64,000 nt of DNA from Planctomycetaceae bacterium (GCA_027487485.1 JAIYDN010000101.1:92128-156127), one strand, 5' to 3'; positions 17,121-26,311 are shown, counted from the first letter of the stretch. The notes: generated by a model not told the origin, from the sequence alone. Numbers and translations are program-made.

Positions 17121-20100
17121 AAAGAAACTCCGTCGAATTGAATAAGGCCCAGCAGACACTGAATAAGCCTCGTTGCTGTACCGCCTCGTTTGCACGCTGC
17201 AATTCAAGCTCGATGGGCAATCGCCCAAGGGCCAGTCGGTAGACCGTCTTGATGGCTTGTGGTTGATCCTGGTTTGCTGTTTTCATCGCCCGATCCGCCA
17301 AGTGAGTCGCCTGGCGCTGTATGAAGGAGTGGTTCATCAGTTCCAAGGCTTGCATCGGAGTTGTGGTCACGCCGCGACGAGGTGTTTTCACGGACGGATC
17401 GGGGCAATCAAATGAATCGAGCAAGGGGTCCTTGCCGCTGTTCACATTCATCCGGTACACCGTCCTTCGATTGAATTCCGGTTCCGGTCGATCTATAGGA
17501 GTGTAGAAGGTTGCATTGAATTCGGTGGTGGTGAAAGGACGAAAACTTGGCCCGCCGCCGTTGGGATTGAGCTGTCCACTCGCAAATAACATGGCGTCTC
17601 GGATTGCTTCTGCTTCCAATCGCTTGGGTGCGAATCGCCAAAGCAATTTGTTGTCTCCGTCGATCGAAGCAGCGGTTTCGTTCCAGTCCGATGCCTGGCG
17701 GTAGGTATTTGAATTCACGATAAGCCGATGGAGTGCTTTAACGCTCCATCCACTTTGAATGAACTTCACGGCAAGCCAGTCGAGTAGCTCCAGGTGGCTT
17801 GGCGGGTCACCGCTTGCACCTAGATCGTTGGGAGTTGATACAAGCCCCTGTCCAAAATGCAGATGCCATACTCGATTGACCATCACACGAGCAGGCAACG
17901 GATTACGATCATCGCAAAGCCAATTCGCAAACTGAATTCGCCGCTCTTTTTCAGGCGAGTCTGCCGCCAAACCAAAGTCAGACTTCAAGCCTTCGATCGC
18001 AGACAGAGCCCCTGGCTGAACCTCTTCCGCGGGCATCGTAACGTCGCCTCGTTTCAAACGCCTAGTCTTTTCGGGTTGAACACGAACCCCGGTGTAAGAC
18101 TTGGGGGGACTTTGGAGATCGGCAATCTTTCGCTCGGCATGCTTCACGCTCGACAGTGCTTCTTCGTACATACGCTGCTGCTGAGGTTCGAAGCTCGATA
18201 GGATCTGTTCCATCGATGGCGAGTAACCATTGGCATGAAACGAGGCTAAGATTTCGTCACTGTTCAAGGCCCGATCGTAGATAGCGGCTTGTTTAATTTG
18301 GCCTGTAAGCCACGGACGCCCACCACCGGTGTGACGCATTCCGATCAAGATCCTCGCTTTGCCAGCTTGAAAGGTTTGAAGTGGCTTTGCGGGTGTGTAC
18401 GCTTTTCCGTAAGGTCTGCCATTGCGATAAAAGGTGATGCTGTTGTCTTTGGCATATACGATCGCAACATGAACGAACTTTCCAGGCGGACTATCCTCTT
18501 GAGGACCCTGGATAGGCTCCGTGCGAGCGAAACTTTCGCTTCCTGCCATCCAATGACGCGGTTGGTTTTCGCCAAAGACAATCGCATCAAAGACTCGCCC
18601 GTCTTCGGTTTCGATGGCGATCGCAGCGCCCCCTCGTTGGTCCAATGTAGCCAGCGAGACCCATGCCTCCAGCGTCTTTTCGCGGATCGATTCAGCAATG
18701 GGTGGAGATCGAAAGAATGCACCTTCAGAGGGAAGATTGAGCACACTTTCGCCGCTTTTCAATTTGGTGATTGCAGCCCCACCCAGCTGTTCACCTGGTG
18801 GAGTCTGTGTGGCCGTTAAGTCAAACTTCCATTTGGAAATTGGTGACAGGCTTTCTTGCTTGGCTAAATCTGGATTGAGCGAAATGTACTGCTGAGCCCC
18901 TAGTTTCTCGAGTTCCCAAAGTACCGACCTGGCACGTTGGATATCGGCCTCGGCTTCGTGACGCACCTTGGTTCGTGCCACTATCTCTTCTTGGCTCAGG
19001 ATGTCCCGTTCGCCATGTTTTACGCCCTCAAAAACGGATTTGATGCGGTAGTAATCTTCATGGCTGATGGGGTCAAACTTATGAGCGTGGCATCGAGCGC
19101 AATTGATGGTCAGCCCAAGAAAGGATTGCCCCACGACCCCGATCAAATCTTCCAGTTCGTCTTCGCGCGTGATGGCGCGTTGAGTTGCATTGGACTGGCT
19201 GTTGCCCGCTTGATCCCATGGTCCACACACCAGAAGACTCGTTGCAACGAGTCCATCCTTGGTTATCGGCTCGATCGAATCCCCTGCAATCTGTTCCCGC
19301 ATGAATTGCGTGTATGGCTTGTCCTTGTTGAAGCTATCGATCACGTAGTCGCGGTAGTGCCAAGCGTTTTCACGAATGCGATCGTATTCAAAGCCTTGAC
19401 TTTCCGTATAACGAGCCACGTCCAGCCAGTGCCGGCCCCACCGCTCGCCATAATGAGGCGAAGCAAGTAGTCGATCTACCTGCTTTTCGTAGGCGCTGGA
19501 GGATTCATCCTGGATAAAGGCATCTAGCTCTTCGGGGGTCGGTGGAAGCCCGATCAAGTCGAAACTCAATCGTCTCAACAGTGTTGTGCGGTCTGCTGAT
19601 CGAGATGGAGACAGATTGTTGTCGGCTAGCTTCTTGGCGATGAATTCATCTATGGTTGCCTCGCTGGTTTCGTTTCCATTTGGCAACTTCAACGGTTGCA
19701 ACGACCAGTGCGAACTGCTTCGATTTGCGTTTCCGGATAATGCATCAGGCCAATTCGCACCTTCATCGATCCAAGCCTTTAATGTTTGCAGGTCCTTGTC
19801 GGAAAGATTCTGTTTGCCGCTATCCTTAGGCGGCATCTGCATGGGATCGTTGCGGTTGCTGACAAAACGATAAAGCGGACTATTGGGAGCATCATGAGGA
19901 ACGATCGCTGCATCGCCAAAGTCGCCACCTCGCATGGCGATGTCCCTGGAGTCCAAACGGTAGCCGCTCTCTTGTTTGTTTGGACCATGGCAGTCGTAAC
20001 AGTGCTTTTCAAAAATCGGCTTGATCTCATGCTCAAAGCTGATTTGAGCAAACGCTGACGAAACGCACGCAACCCATGCAATCATGAGCTCGAAAGCGAA

Positions 20101-20121
20101 AGGGAACCATCGGGAATTCAT
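17110..20121 (-). CDS. PSCyt1-DUF1549-LamG-DUF1553 protein, form 2
   Basis: 1003 residues from ATG 20121. A signal peptide (FELMIAWVACVSSAFAQ) is followed by PSCyt1 with heme motif CYDCHG at about residue 42. DUF1549 covers about 150-365 and includes NCARCHAHKFDPISHEDYY. A LamG/concanavalin-like jelly roll lies at about 425-640 (LEAWVSLATLDQRGG, FVHVAIVYAKDNSITFYRNG, IYDRALNSDEILASFHANG). DUF1553 covers about 725-945 (NPLPARVMVNRVWHLHFGQGLV, RGVTTTPMQALELMNH). LamG modules bind carbohydrate or protein ligands, so this copy probably docks to a surface polymer. It is coupled to DUF1501 copy 1. Confidence 0.92.
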   Translation of the reverse strand: MNSRWFPFAFELMIAWVACVSSAFAQISFEHEIKPIFEKHCYDCHGPNKQESGYRLDSRDIAMRGGDFGDAAIVPHDAPNSPLYRFVSNRNDPMQMPPKDSGKQNLSDKDLQTLKAWIDEGANWPDALSGNANRSSSHWSLQPLKLPNGNETSEATIDEFIAKKLADNNLSPSRSADRTTLLRRLSFDLIGLPPTPEELDAFIQDESSSAYEKQVDRLLASPHYGERWGRHWLDVARYTESQGFEYDRIRENAWHYRDYVIDSFNKDKPYTQFMREQIAGDSIEPITKDGLVATSLLVCGPWDQAGNSQSNATQRAITREDELEDLIGVVGQSFLGLTINCARCHAHKFDPISHEDYYRIKSVFEGVKHGERDILSQEEIVARTKVRHEAEADIQRARSVLWELEKLGAQQYISLNPDLAKQESLSPISKWKFDLTATQTPPGEQLGGAAITKLKSGESVLNLPSEGAFFRSPPIAESIREKTLEAWVSLATLDQRGGAAIAIETEDGRVFDAIVFGENQPRHWMAGSESFARTEPIQGPQEDSPPGKFVHVAIVYAKDNSITFYRNGRPYGKAYTPAKPLQTFQAGKARILIGMRHTGGGRPWLTGQIKQAAIYDRALNSDEILASFHANGYSPSMEQILSSFEPQQQRMYEEALSSVKHAERKIADLQSPPKSYTGVRVQPEKTRRLKRGDVTMPAEEVQPGALSAIEGLKSDFGLAADSPEKERRIQFANWLCDDRNPLPARVMVNRVWHLHFGQGLVSTPNDLGASGDPPSHLELLDWLAVKFIQSGWSVKALHRLIVNSNTYRQASDWNETAASIDGDNKLLWRFAPKRLEAEAIRDAMLFASGQLNPNGGGPSFRPFTTTEFNATFYTPIDRPEPEFNRRTVYRMNVNSGKDPLLDSFDCPDPSVKTPRRGVTTTPMQALELMNHSFIQRQATHLADRAMKTANQDQPQAIKTVYRLALGRLPIELELQRANEAVQQRGLFSVCWALFNSTEFLYVR

Positions 20122-20309
20122 GCGTCAATGTGCCTTGCTGCCACCGTTTTAAACCAACAAGGCCGAGGAAACGGCCCTTGTGCTGATTTTATACCAAACT
20201 CAAAGACGCGTGAGGGGCAATATCCGAGTGATACTTGGTTGAATAATCGCTAGAATGCAGTCCGCTGTGCTTAGCCCTCTTCCAACTCGATCCAAACTTA
20301 GGGTAATCG

Positions 20310-22622
20310 ATGGTTCTCAATCAAAACAAAATCGTAATGCATTTCCAGAAGATAGCTCTCTGGGGGGGCTTGCTTCTAGGATTCGTGGCCATTTCGGACG
20401 CTCAGGAGCATTGGGGGCAATTTCGAGGCGACGGGGCCAAGGGCATCGGGGACAACAAGAATCTTCCTGATCGTTGGTCTTCGACGGAGAATGTTGCATG
20501 GAAGTGCGATCTACCAGGCCGAGGTTGGTCGTCGCCAGTAGTTTGGGGCAACAAAGTGTTCGTCACCACCGTGATCAATACCGGAGAATCCGAAGAGCCC
20601 AAGAAAGGACTCTACTTTGGAGGCGATCGACCGAAGCCAGCTCAATCGATCCACCAGTGGAAAGTCTATTGCCTTGATCTTGGGACGGGCTCAGTGTTGT
20701 GGGACCAGCAAGTGCATGCAGGCATCCCAACCTCTCCGATCCATTTGAAAAGCAGCTACGCATCGGAGACCCCCATCACCGATGGCGAGCGTGTTTATTG
20801 CTACTTCGGGAATCTAGGTTTGTATTGTTTTGATTTGGAAGGAAATGAAGTTTGGCGCAAGCCTTTCGATCCCAAGGCAACTCGTTATGGCTGGGGTACG
20901 GCCGCTTCCCCCGTTCTGCACGAAGGGCGTTTGTACGTTGTGAACGATAACGAGGAAGAATCGTATCTCGTCGCCTTTGAAGCCAAGACAGGCGAAGAAT
21001 TGTGGCGGGTTGTACGCGATGAAAAGAGCAATTGGGCAACCCCTTACGTTTGGAAGAACGATCAACGAACGGAGATTGTGACACCAGGCACTGGTGGAAT
21101 TCGTTCGTATGATTTGGCGGGTCAACTTTTGTGGACGATTCGAGGGATGTCCAGCATCACGATCGCAACTCCCTACGAACACAATGGCTTGCTTTATGTA
21201 AGCTCGGGGTACGTCATGGATCAGACCAAGCCCATTTATGCAATTCGACCCGGCGCATCGGGCGATATCAGTTTGAAAGATTCGGAAACCTCGAACCAGT
21301 TCATCGCCTGGAGCCAGCCCAAGGCTGCACCGTACAACCCGACGACCATGATTTACGAAGATCGGTTGCATGTTTTGTATGACCGCGGACTCGTAAGTTG
21401 CTTCAATCCGGTGGATGGTAAGGAGATCTACGGTCCTGTTCGGTTACCCAAAGGAGGCGCATTCACCTCGTCTCCTTGGGCTTACGACGGCAAGGTCTTT
21501 TATCTGAATGAAGATGGAGTGACTCACGTGATCAAATCGAGCGATCAACTAGAAGTCTTGCATACGAACAAGCTGGAGGAGGATGACATGTGTATGGCGA
21601 CTCCTGCCATCGTCGGGGATAAACTTTTGATCCGAACGGCTGCCCGAATGTACTGCATTCAAAAGGGAAAGAAAATTGAAAAGCCGATTTCGTTTGACAC
21701 ACCCTCGACGTTCAATACTCCCCCTGCTCCGGCAGCAGCCTCGCAGAAACCCACGGACAGTGAAAAGCCGATCCAAGGGGCCATGGCTGAAGATGATTTG
21801 GGCACCCATGGCTACGCACCCTCCGATGGTGTGAATATTCATTATGTAACGAAGGGGACTGGCCCGTTGGTCGTCATGATTCACGGGTTCCCAGATTATT
21901 GGTACACCTGGCGAAAGCAGATCCCGGCTCTTGCAGAGAACTTTCAAGTCGTCGCCATCGATCAGCGAGGGTACAACCTGAGTGATCAGCCTGCGGGAGT
22001 CGAGAACTATGCGATGAAGAAGCTCATCGGGGATGTTCGAAACGTCATCAATCACTTCCAAAAAGAGAAGGCGATAGTGGTTGGGCACGATTGGGGTGGG
22101 ATGGTTGCTTGGCAATTTGCCATGAACTACCCAGCGATGACGGATCGTTTGGTGATTTTGAATCTACCGCATCCCAATGGACTGCGGCGGGAATTGGCCA
22201 CCAATCCAGAGCAACAAAAGAACAGCGAGTACGCTAGGTTCTTTCAGTCGCCAGATGCGGCTTCGCAGATAAAAGTCGCGTCGTTAGTGGAATGGGTGAA
22301 AGATGCGGAAGCCAAGAAGAAATATGTCGTGGCTTTAGAGCGTTCTTCGATGGAAGGGATGCTGAATTATTACAAAGCTAATTACCCTCGGGTGCCTTAC
22401 ACGTTACCCGAGAGCGAAGGACCGAAGGTCCAGTGTTCCGTTCTCATGATTCATGGCCTGAAGGATAAGGCCTTGCTGGCAAGTGCTTTGAACGACAATT
22501 GGAAGTGGATTGAGAAAGATTTGACTTTGGTCACGGTCCCAGAAGCGGATCATTTCGTGCAACAAGATGCGCCTGAGACGGTCACTCGCACGATTGCAAA
22601 TTGGTTGAAGGCCAATCCGTGA
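20310..22622 (+). CDS. Exported PQQ-like beta-propeller fused to epoxide-hydrolase-type alpha/beta-hydrolase
   Basis: 770 residues from ATG 20310, with AGGG about 8 nt upstream. A second in-frame ATG at 20337 could also serve. The signal segment is [17 protein letters not shown]. Residues about 30-460 form a PQQ/quinoprotein-type propeller without visible cofactor ligands ([63 protein letters not shown]). After a Pro/Ala linker, residues about 493-770 are a complete epoxide-hydrolase/haloalkane-dehalogenase-like domain: [11 protein letters not shown] oxyanion loop, GHDWGG nucleophile aspartate, KDKALL acid, ADHFVQ histidine. Each half is normally a separate protein. The hydrolase would open epoxides, and the propeller may scaffold or bind substrate. 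Confidence 0.87.
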   Translation: MVLNQNKIVMHFQKIALWGGLLLGFVAISDAQEHWGQFRGDGAKGIGDNKNLPDRWSSTENVAWKCDLPGRGWSSPVVWGNKVFVTTVINTGESEEPKKGLYFGGDRPKPAQSIHQWKVYCLDLGTGSVLWDQQVHAGIPTSPIHLKSSYASETPITDGERVYCYFGNLGLYCFDLEGNEVWRKPFDPKATRYGWGTAASPVLHEGRLYVVNDNEEESYLVAFEAKTGEELWRVVRDEKSNWATPYVWKNDQRTEIVTPGTGGIRSYDLAGQLLWTIRGMSSITIATPYEHNGLLYVSSGYVMDQTKPIYAIRPGASGDISLKDSETSNQFIAWSQPKAAPYNPTTMIYEDRLHVLYDRGLVSCFNPVDGKEIYGPVRLPKGGAFTSSPWAYDGKVFYLNEDGVTHVIKSSDQLEVLHTNKLEEDDMCMATPAIVGDKLLIRTAARMYCIQKGKKIEKPISFDTPSTFNTPPAPAAASQKPTDSEKPIQGAMAEDDLGTHGYAPSDGVNIHYVTKGTGPLVVMIHGFPDYWYTWRKQIPALAENFQVVAIDQRGYNLSDQPAGVENYAMKKLIGDVRNVINHFQKEKAIVVGHDWGGMVAWQFAMNYPAMTDRLVILNLPHPNGLRRELATNPEQQKNSEYARFFQSPDAASQIKVASLVEWVKDAEAKKKYVVALERSSMEGMLNYYKANYPRVPYTLPESEGPKVQCSVLMIHGLKDKALLASALNDNWKWIEKDLTLVTVPEADHFVQQDAPETVTRTIANWLKANP
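22209..22246 (+). repeat. Repeat A1, inside the hydrolase gene, matched at 23695
   Basis: The segment ending in ACGCTAGGTTCTTTCA recurs at 23695-23729 with a 3-nt gap and a few substitutions. It is the upstream part of a two-part duplicated boundary. Confidence 0.7.
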
Positions 22623-22701
22623 ACAGGATGGTAGGAAGTATTTGGAGCATCACGTGGCGCGATCAATGTAGTCGCGGGGTGGACGCATTCCCGATATACG
22701 C
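22611..22701. repeat. Repeat A2 at the hydrolase gene end, matched at 23733
   Basis: Covers the last codons of the hydrolase gene and the bases after it. It aligns without gaps to 23733-23823 at about 75 of 91 positions by hand. The minus strand here also carries a fragment of a methyltransferase C-terminus. Confidence 0.75.
22650..22697 (-). pseudogene. Fragment of a methyltransferase C-terminus
   Basis: Reading the minus strand in the frame that ends at the TGA at 22650 gives ISGMRPPRDYIDRAT. The intact methyltransferase gene ends in VSGMPPTRDYIYRAA, so this is a decayed copy of that gene's last 15 codons. The frame opens no further in a recognisable way. Confidence 0.55.
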
Positions 22702-23169
22702 GACAGCAAAAGTGGAGTGCCCCGCGAAGGAAGTTCGTAATCGAGAACAATGCTTGCGGTCGAAAAATGTGGGGCGAAAGATAATCAGCCAAAGTAGGGT
22801 TCTAAAATTTTTCGCCCCTCATTTTTCGACAAACTCTTTTTGTACTTTCGTTGGTACTTGGAGACATCAAAGGGCCAAAGAACTTGTTCGAGTGGGTGGT
22901 TGCAAGTTGAGATTTGATTTCTTGAGCAAGGCGATAGGGTGCCATTCGTTCATGACATCTTTTTGCCTTCCTGGATGTCTACGGCCCGTGAGAAGTTATG
23001 GCCCCAAAAATCAGGGTTCTGCGGCCACTGCTTGTTCCGTTACATTTTTGCCAGCACTGTTCAGGCAGCCAGCAACAAAAAGGCAAAAACTCTCGGATTG
23101 GAAAGGCAATTGTTGAGCACACTTCCATTAGTGTAAAGCAAAGACTAGACTGGAGCGAAGAGGTAAACC
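22702..23169. other. Non-coding stretch upstream of the toxin-antitoxin pair
   Basis: About 470 bp with no supported gene. It holds the 19-bp inverted repeat and T-rich segments such as GACATCTTTTTGCCTTCC that resemble short repeat families found between genes in planctomycetes. The track's ORF at 22601-23116 begins inside the hydrolase gene and reads through these repeats, so it is not accepted. Confidence 0.55.
22761..22828. repeat. Long inverted repeat (19-bp arms)
   Basis: CGAAAAATGTGGGGCGAAA at 22761-22779 pairs with TTTCGCCCCTCATTTTTCG at 22810-22828 with a single mismatch, around a 30-bp spacer. It lies in the non-coding stretch between the hydrolase gene and the toxin-antitoxin pair, and could be a strong hairpin or the remnant of a small mobile element. 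Confidence 0.7.
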
Positions 23170-23376
23170 ATGTCAGAAGCAGCGACCCAACTACTCAGTA
23201 CGTTCTCATCACTTTCGGCTAGTGAACAACATGAAGTGTTGATTGCACTTCTGCGAAGCAGTGGTCAGCTTTCACCGTCAACGTTGAACGACGATCAGCT
23301 CGTAGCGATTGCAGAGGAGGTTTTTTTATCGCTAGAAGTAGAGGAGCTCCATGGCGACGAAAATCGCAAGAGGTGA
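23170..23376 (+). CDS. Putative antitoxin of a MazF-type addiction module
   Basis: 68 residues from ATG 23170, with GAAGAGG 7 nt upstream. The sequence is small and acidic (pattern LLSTFSSLSASEQHEVLIALLR, then ALNDDQLVAIAEEVFLSLEVEELH) and resembles short helical addiction-module proteins encoded ahead of MazF/PemK toxins. I cannot see a clear DNA-binding fold. It overlaps the toxin gene by 26 bp, the usual coupled arrangement, and would bind and neutralise the toxin. Confidence 0.68.
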   Translation: MSEAATQLLSTFSSLSASEQHEVLIALLRSSGQLSPSTLNDDQLVAIAEEVFLSLEVEELHGDENRKR

Positions 23377-23695
23377 AGTGTGGATTGTCGATCTTGGTAT
23401 GGTGGCCAAAATTCGCCCGTGCTTGGTGTTGAGCATTCCAAGCGACGATGAGAATGACCGAGTGTTGACGGCACTCATTCCCCATACGACAAGTACTCGT
23501 CAGTCACGATTCGAAATCACCGTTCGAACGCCTTTCTTAAAGGAAGGGGCGTTCGATACACAAAATATCATCACAATTCCGAGCGTAAAATTGGTCCGCA
23601 AATTGGGAACACTAAACGCGGATCAGTTTTCGATGGTGGAACGGTCGGTTAAATACTGGCTAGGATTCGACCAAAAGGCTGAAGCAGGCACTTAA
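23351..23695 (+). CDS. MazF/PemK-family toxin (mRNA endoribonuclease)
   Basis: 114 residues from ATG 23351, with AGAGGAG directly ahead. The MazF/PemK fold is visible in order: RGEVWIVDLGMVAKIRPCLVLSI (with the RGEVW and RPCLV strands), LTALIPHTTSTRQSRFEI, and IITIPSVKLVRKLGTLNADQFSMVERSVKYWLG. Family members cleave RNA at short motifs to arrest growth when the antitoxin is lost. The pair sits as an island between two degenerate copies of the same boundary sequence, a sign of insertion or duplication. Confidence 0.88.
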   Translation: MATKIARGEVWIVDLGMVAKIRPCLVLSIPSDDENDRVLTALIPHTTSTRQSRFEITVRTPFLKEGAFDTQNIITIPSVKLVRKLGTLNADQFSMVERSVKYWLGFDQKAEAGT

Positions 23696-23823
23696 AGCAA
23701 GAGAACAACGAATACGCTAGGTTCTTTCAATAGCTAATCCGTGAATAAGTTGGATGGAAGTATTCGGAGCATCACGCCGCGCGATAAATATAGTCGCGGG
23801 TTGGAGGCATTCCTGATACACCC
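23695..23823 (+). repeat. Repeat B: deleted copy of the hydrolase 3' end
   Basis: 23695-23729 matches 22209-22246, and 23733-23823 matches 22611-22701. The two parts are adjacent here but about 365 bp apart in the hydrolase gene, so this is a copy with an internal deletion. Its last 50 bp form the 3' end of the methyltransferase gene. Confidence 0.72.
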
Positions 23824-25097
23824 TTGCCTGCCTTTTTGCTCGCCACCACTTGGTAGATCTTGATGGAGCCGGCGGTGAAGCCACCTGATGCGCCCGCTAA
23901 GTATGCGACCCAAAGTCGGTACCGTTCCGCCCCAACCAATTCGATCGCTCGTTCCTTGTTGGCAGAGAGGTTCTTGCACCAGAAACGTGTTGTGATCGCA
24001 TAGTGCTCTCGCCAGGATTCGACGTCGTGAACTTCGAAGCCGGTTCGTTCGAGAACTTCGGTAGTGGTTCCGACTGGGATCAGTTCCGAGCCTGGGAAGA
24101 TGTACTTCAAAAGGAACTTGCGTTCAGGACGGATTCGAGCCGCAATGCGTTTCGATGGTTTCGCACTGCGTGCAATCGCATGATTCAGAACCAGCCCTCG
24201 GTCTCGGAGCAAGGAGTTGATTTTATTGAAGTACCTTGGATAGTTTGCCGTGCCGATGTGCTCCGACATTCCAATGCTGGAGATCTTGTCGTAGCTCCCT
24301 TGGTGATCAGCATAATCGCATATTTCTACGGTCACTCGATCCGATAGGCCAAGTCGTTCGATTTTGGCTTTCGCATATTCATATTGCTCTTGCGACAGAG
24401 TGATTCCATGTGCTTTGACACCGTAGTGCTGCGCTGCGTGGCAAATGAGCCCGCCCCATCCACAGCCGATGTCCAACATGCGTTCGCCTGGCTCAAGACG
24501 AAGTTTGCGGCAGATGATGTCTAGTTTGTCGTGTTGGGCTTGGTCGAGGGAATTGGACCAGTCCTTGAAGTAGGCGCAGGTGTAGACCATTTCGGAGCCC
24601 AAAAACAACTTGTAGAATTCGTTGCCCACATCGTAGTGAAACTGAATGTAGTCGGTGTTTTTGCGCTTCGATTCGTCTCGGCCCACCATGTCGTCGCGGA
24701 ACCCATCTTTCAGATCGGCCACTTCCGTTTTCGCAAAAAGGAAGGGTAGCGTCTTTTTAGCTAGCATGATTTTGCTGATTTTTTTCAAACGCGCCCTGTT
24801 GGATTGTTTGGTTTTCAGGGCTTCTGAGAAGTCGATTAGATCGCCACCTTCGAAGTCGATATGGCCTGTGGCGTAAAGTCGAACCAGCATCTCCAAGGTG
24901 GGGCGTCGCATCATGCTGCCAATGACGCCTGGCCCAGACAAACTGATGATAAACCTGCCATCAGCGTTGGCCCCCAGCGGAATGACTTCGCCGTTCCATA
25001 ACCGCACCGATACGTTCAGATCGAGCGGTTCCGCGACCGACTTCAATAAGTCACGGATCGAGTTTAATTGGGTTTCCGCAGAAAAGAAGCTGGCCAT
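23772..25097 (-). CDS. cfa-like: Cyclopropane-fatty-acid synthase-like SAM methyltransferase
   Basis: 441 residues from ATG 25097, with GGAG about 9 nt upstream. The track's longer form starts at TTG 25202 with no ribosome site. An N-terminal CFA-type domain (about 1-130) precedes the catalytic part: FYKLFLGSEMVYTCAYFKDW, SAM-binding LDIGCGWGGLICHAAQHYG, GITLSQEQYEYAK, and ISSIGMSEHIGTANYPRYF. These enzymes methylate double bonds of membrane phospholipid acyl chains. A signal peptide is absent, so the site of action is cytoplasmic/inner membrane. Its last codons lie inside repeat B. Confidence 0.9.
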   Translation of the reverse strand: MASFFSAETQLNSIRDLLKSVAEPLDLNVSVRLWNGEVIPLGANADGRFIISLSGPGVIGSMMRRPTLEMLVRLYATGHIDFEGGDLIDFSEALKTKQSNRARLKKISKIMLAKKTLPFLFAKTEVADLKDGFRDDMVGRDESKRKNTDYIQFHYDVGNEFYKLFLGSEMVYTCAYFKDWSNSLDQAQHDKLDIICRKLRLEPGERMLDIGCGWGGLICHAAQHYGVKAHGITLSQEQYEYAKAKIERLGLSDRVTVEICDYADHQGSYDKISSIGMSEHIGTANYPRYFNKINSLLRDRGLVLNHAIARSAKPSKRIAARIRPERKFLLKYIFPGSELIPVGTTTEVLERTGFEVHDVESWREHYAITTRFWCKNLSANKERAIELVGAERYRLWVAYLAGASGGFTAGSIKIYQVVASKKAGKGVSGMPPTRDYIYRAA

Positions 25098-25436
25098 TCC
25101 ATCGACTCCATTCGAAACAAATACTTGGGGTGCGAGGCAATCCGCCTCCGCATTGTCGCCACTCAGTTGACAAACCGACTGGTAGTCTAGAGACTTTGCC
25201 AAAATAATCGAAGACCGAAAAACGCAGGGAATCTGGGCATTTCAACTTTGCGGGGTGCGTACCAACGATATCTCTTGGGTTGATATGCAGTGTGCGGGAT
25301 CTGCTATGCGGGATCTGCTATACTGTGCATGGTCTTCTCGGCGCGTGGTCTATCGGCCAGTGCCCGACCCAATTTAGATCACATCATGTTCGCTAACGAA
25401 CGCTGCTCAAGCGTTTTGGCAGAGAGGTATTCGCTC
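25098..25436. other. Divergent intergenic region
   Basis: About 340 bp between the methyltransferase and DUF1080 genes. It contains the 14-bp tandem repeat at 25294-25321 and upstream in-frame ATGs for the DUF1080 gene, but no gene of its own that I can support. Confidence 0.5.
25294..25321. repeat. Perfect 14-bp tandem direct repeat
   Basis: GCGGGATCTGCTAT occurs twice back to back, followed by ACTGTGC. It lies upstream of the DUF1080 gene and could be an operator or a replication slip. Confidence 0.7.
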
Positions 25437-26255
25437 GTGATTTTTCATTTCCCTCGATTGACTTTTCAAGGAGAGGCGATCGTTCGAACGTCCCGATCCT
25501 TTGCATCTCTTGGCTTTTTGGTTGCTGCGTGCTTGTACAGTGCGGCGACTGGCCAAGAATCCAAACCCCAGGAAGCGAAACCACAAAGTTCCGCGGCTCC
25601 AACGGCAGGCTTGTACCCTGTCTTCATTGATACCACAGGATCCGATTGGGTCACCGTTGGTAAAGAGGACTTTGTAAAAGCCAATTGCAATGACGATACT
25701 TGGGTTTGGGATGGCAACCAAGTTCATTGTACCGGGTTGCCTGTCGGGGTCTTACGCTCCAAAAAGAAATACAAAAATCTCGAATTCGTTGGTTCCTGGC
25801 GTCACCTGTCCGAAGGTGGCAATTCCGGCTTCTTTCTTTGGACGCCTGAACAGGCACTTGAAAAGCTTCCTCCCAACGCATTACCGAATGCGGGGATCGA
25901 AGTCCAAGTCTTGGACCATGGTTACACGGCTCAGTTTGAAAAATCGAGCGGCAAAAAGGCCGACTGGTTCTCCACCAATGGCGATATCTTCCCTGTTGGA
26001 AAGTCCAAGCTGAAGCCCTTTGCACCTCTTTCTCCCGACGGGTCGCGAAGCTTTCCAAAATCGAAGCACAGCCTCGGTTCCCCGCAATGGAATCATTACT
26101 ATGTTCGGGCCATTAACGGTGAAGTGCGTTTATGGGTGAACGGGCACGAGGTGTCTGGCGGAAAAGACGCCGATCCCGCTGAAGGGTACTTGTGCTTGGA
26201 ATCCGAAGGGGCACCTGTCGAGTTCAAGGACATCAAGATTCGCGAATTGCCTTAG
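25437..26255 (+). CDS. DUF1080 (3-keto-disaccharide hydrolase-type) exported protein
   Basis: 272 residues from GTG 25437, which has AGAGAGG about 9 nt upstream. Longer in-frame starts exist at 25290 and 25386. A stronger AAGGAG at 25468 sits 5 nt before an ATC codon that would begin exactly at the signal peptide (VRTSRSFASLGFLVAACLYSAATGQ), so the start is uncertain. The mature protein is a DUF1080 jelly-roll: TWVWDGNQVHCTGLPVGVLRSKKKYKNLEF, GNSGFFLWTPEQAL, GIEVQVLDHGY, WNHYYVRAINGEVRLWVNGHEV, and GYLCLESEGAPVEFKDIKI. Such domains act on or bind glycans outside the cytoplasm. Confidence 0.83.
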   Translation: MIFHFPRLTFQGEAIVRTSRSFASLGFLVAACLYSAATGQESKPQEAKPQSSAAPTAGLYPVFIDTTGSDWVTVGKEDFVKANCNDDTWVWDGNQVHCTGLPVGVLRSKKKYKNLEFVGSWRHLSEGGNSGFFLWTPEQALEKLPPNALPNAGIEVQVLDHGYTAQFEKSSGKKADWFSTNGDIFPVGKSKLKPFAPLSPDGSRSFPKSKHSLGSPQWNHYYVRAINGEVRLWVNGHEVSGGKDADPAEGYLCLESEGAPVEFKDIKIRELP

Positions 26256-26311
26256 TTTTCACGTTACCCCAGTTTTTATTTCGATAGATCATTTCACAAA
26301 CGATTTTAAAA

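Noticed and set aside
22601-23116. 171-codon plus-strand ORF after the hydrolase gene
   Set aside because: It starts within the hydrolase gene in another frame and reads through repeat-rich non-coding sequence with no domain or ribosome site.
22209-23823. An IS element as source of the duplicated flanks
   Set aside because: No transposase and no terminal inverted repeats; the flanks are far longer than target-site duplications and belong to known neighbouring genes.
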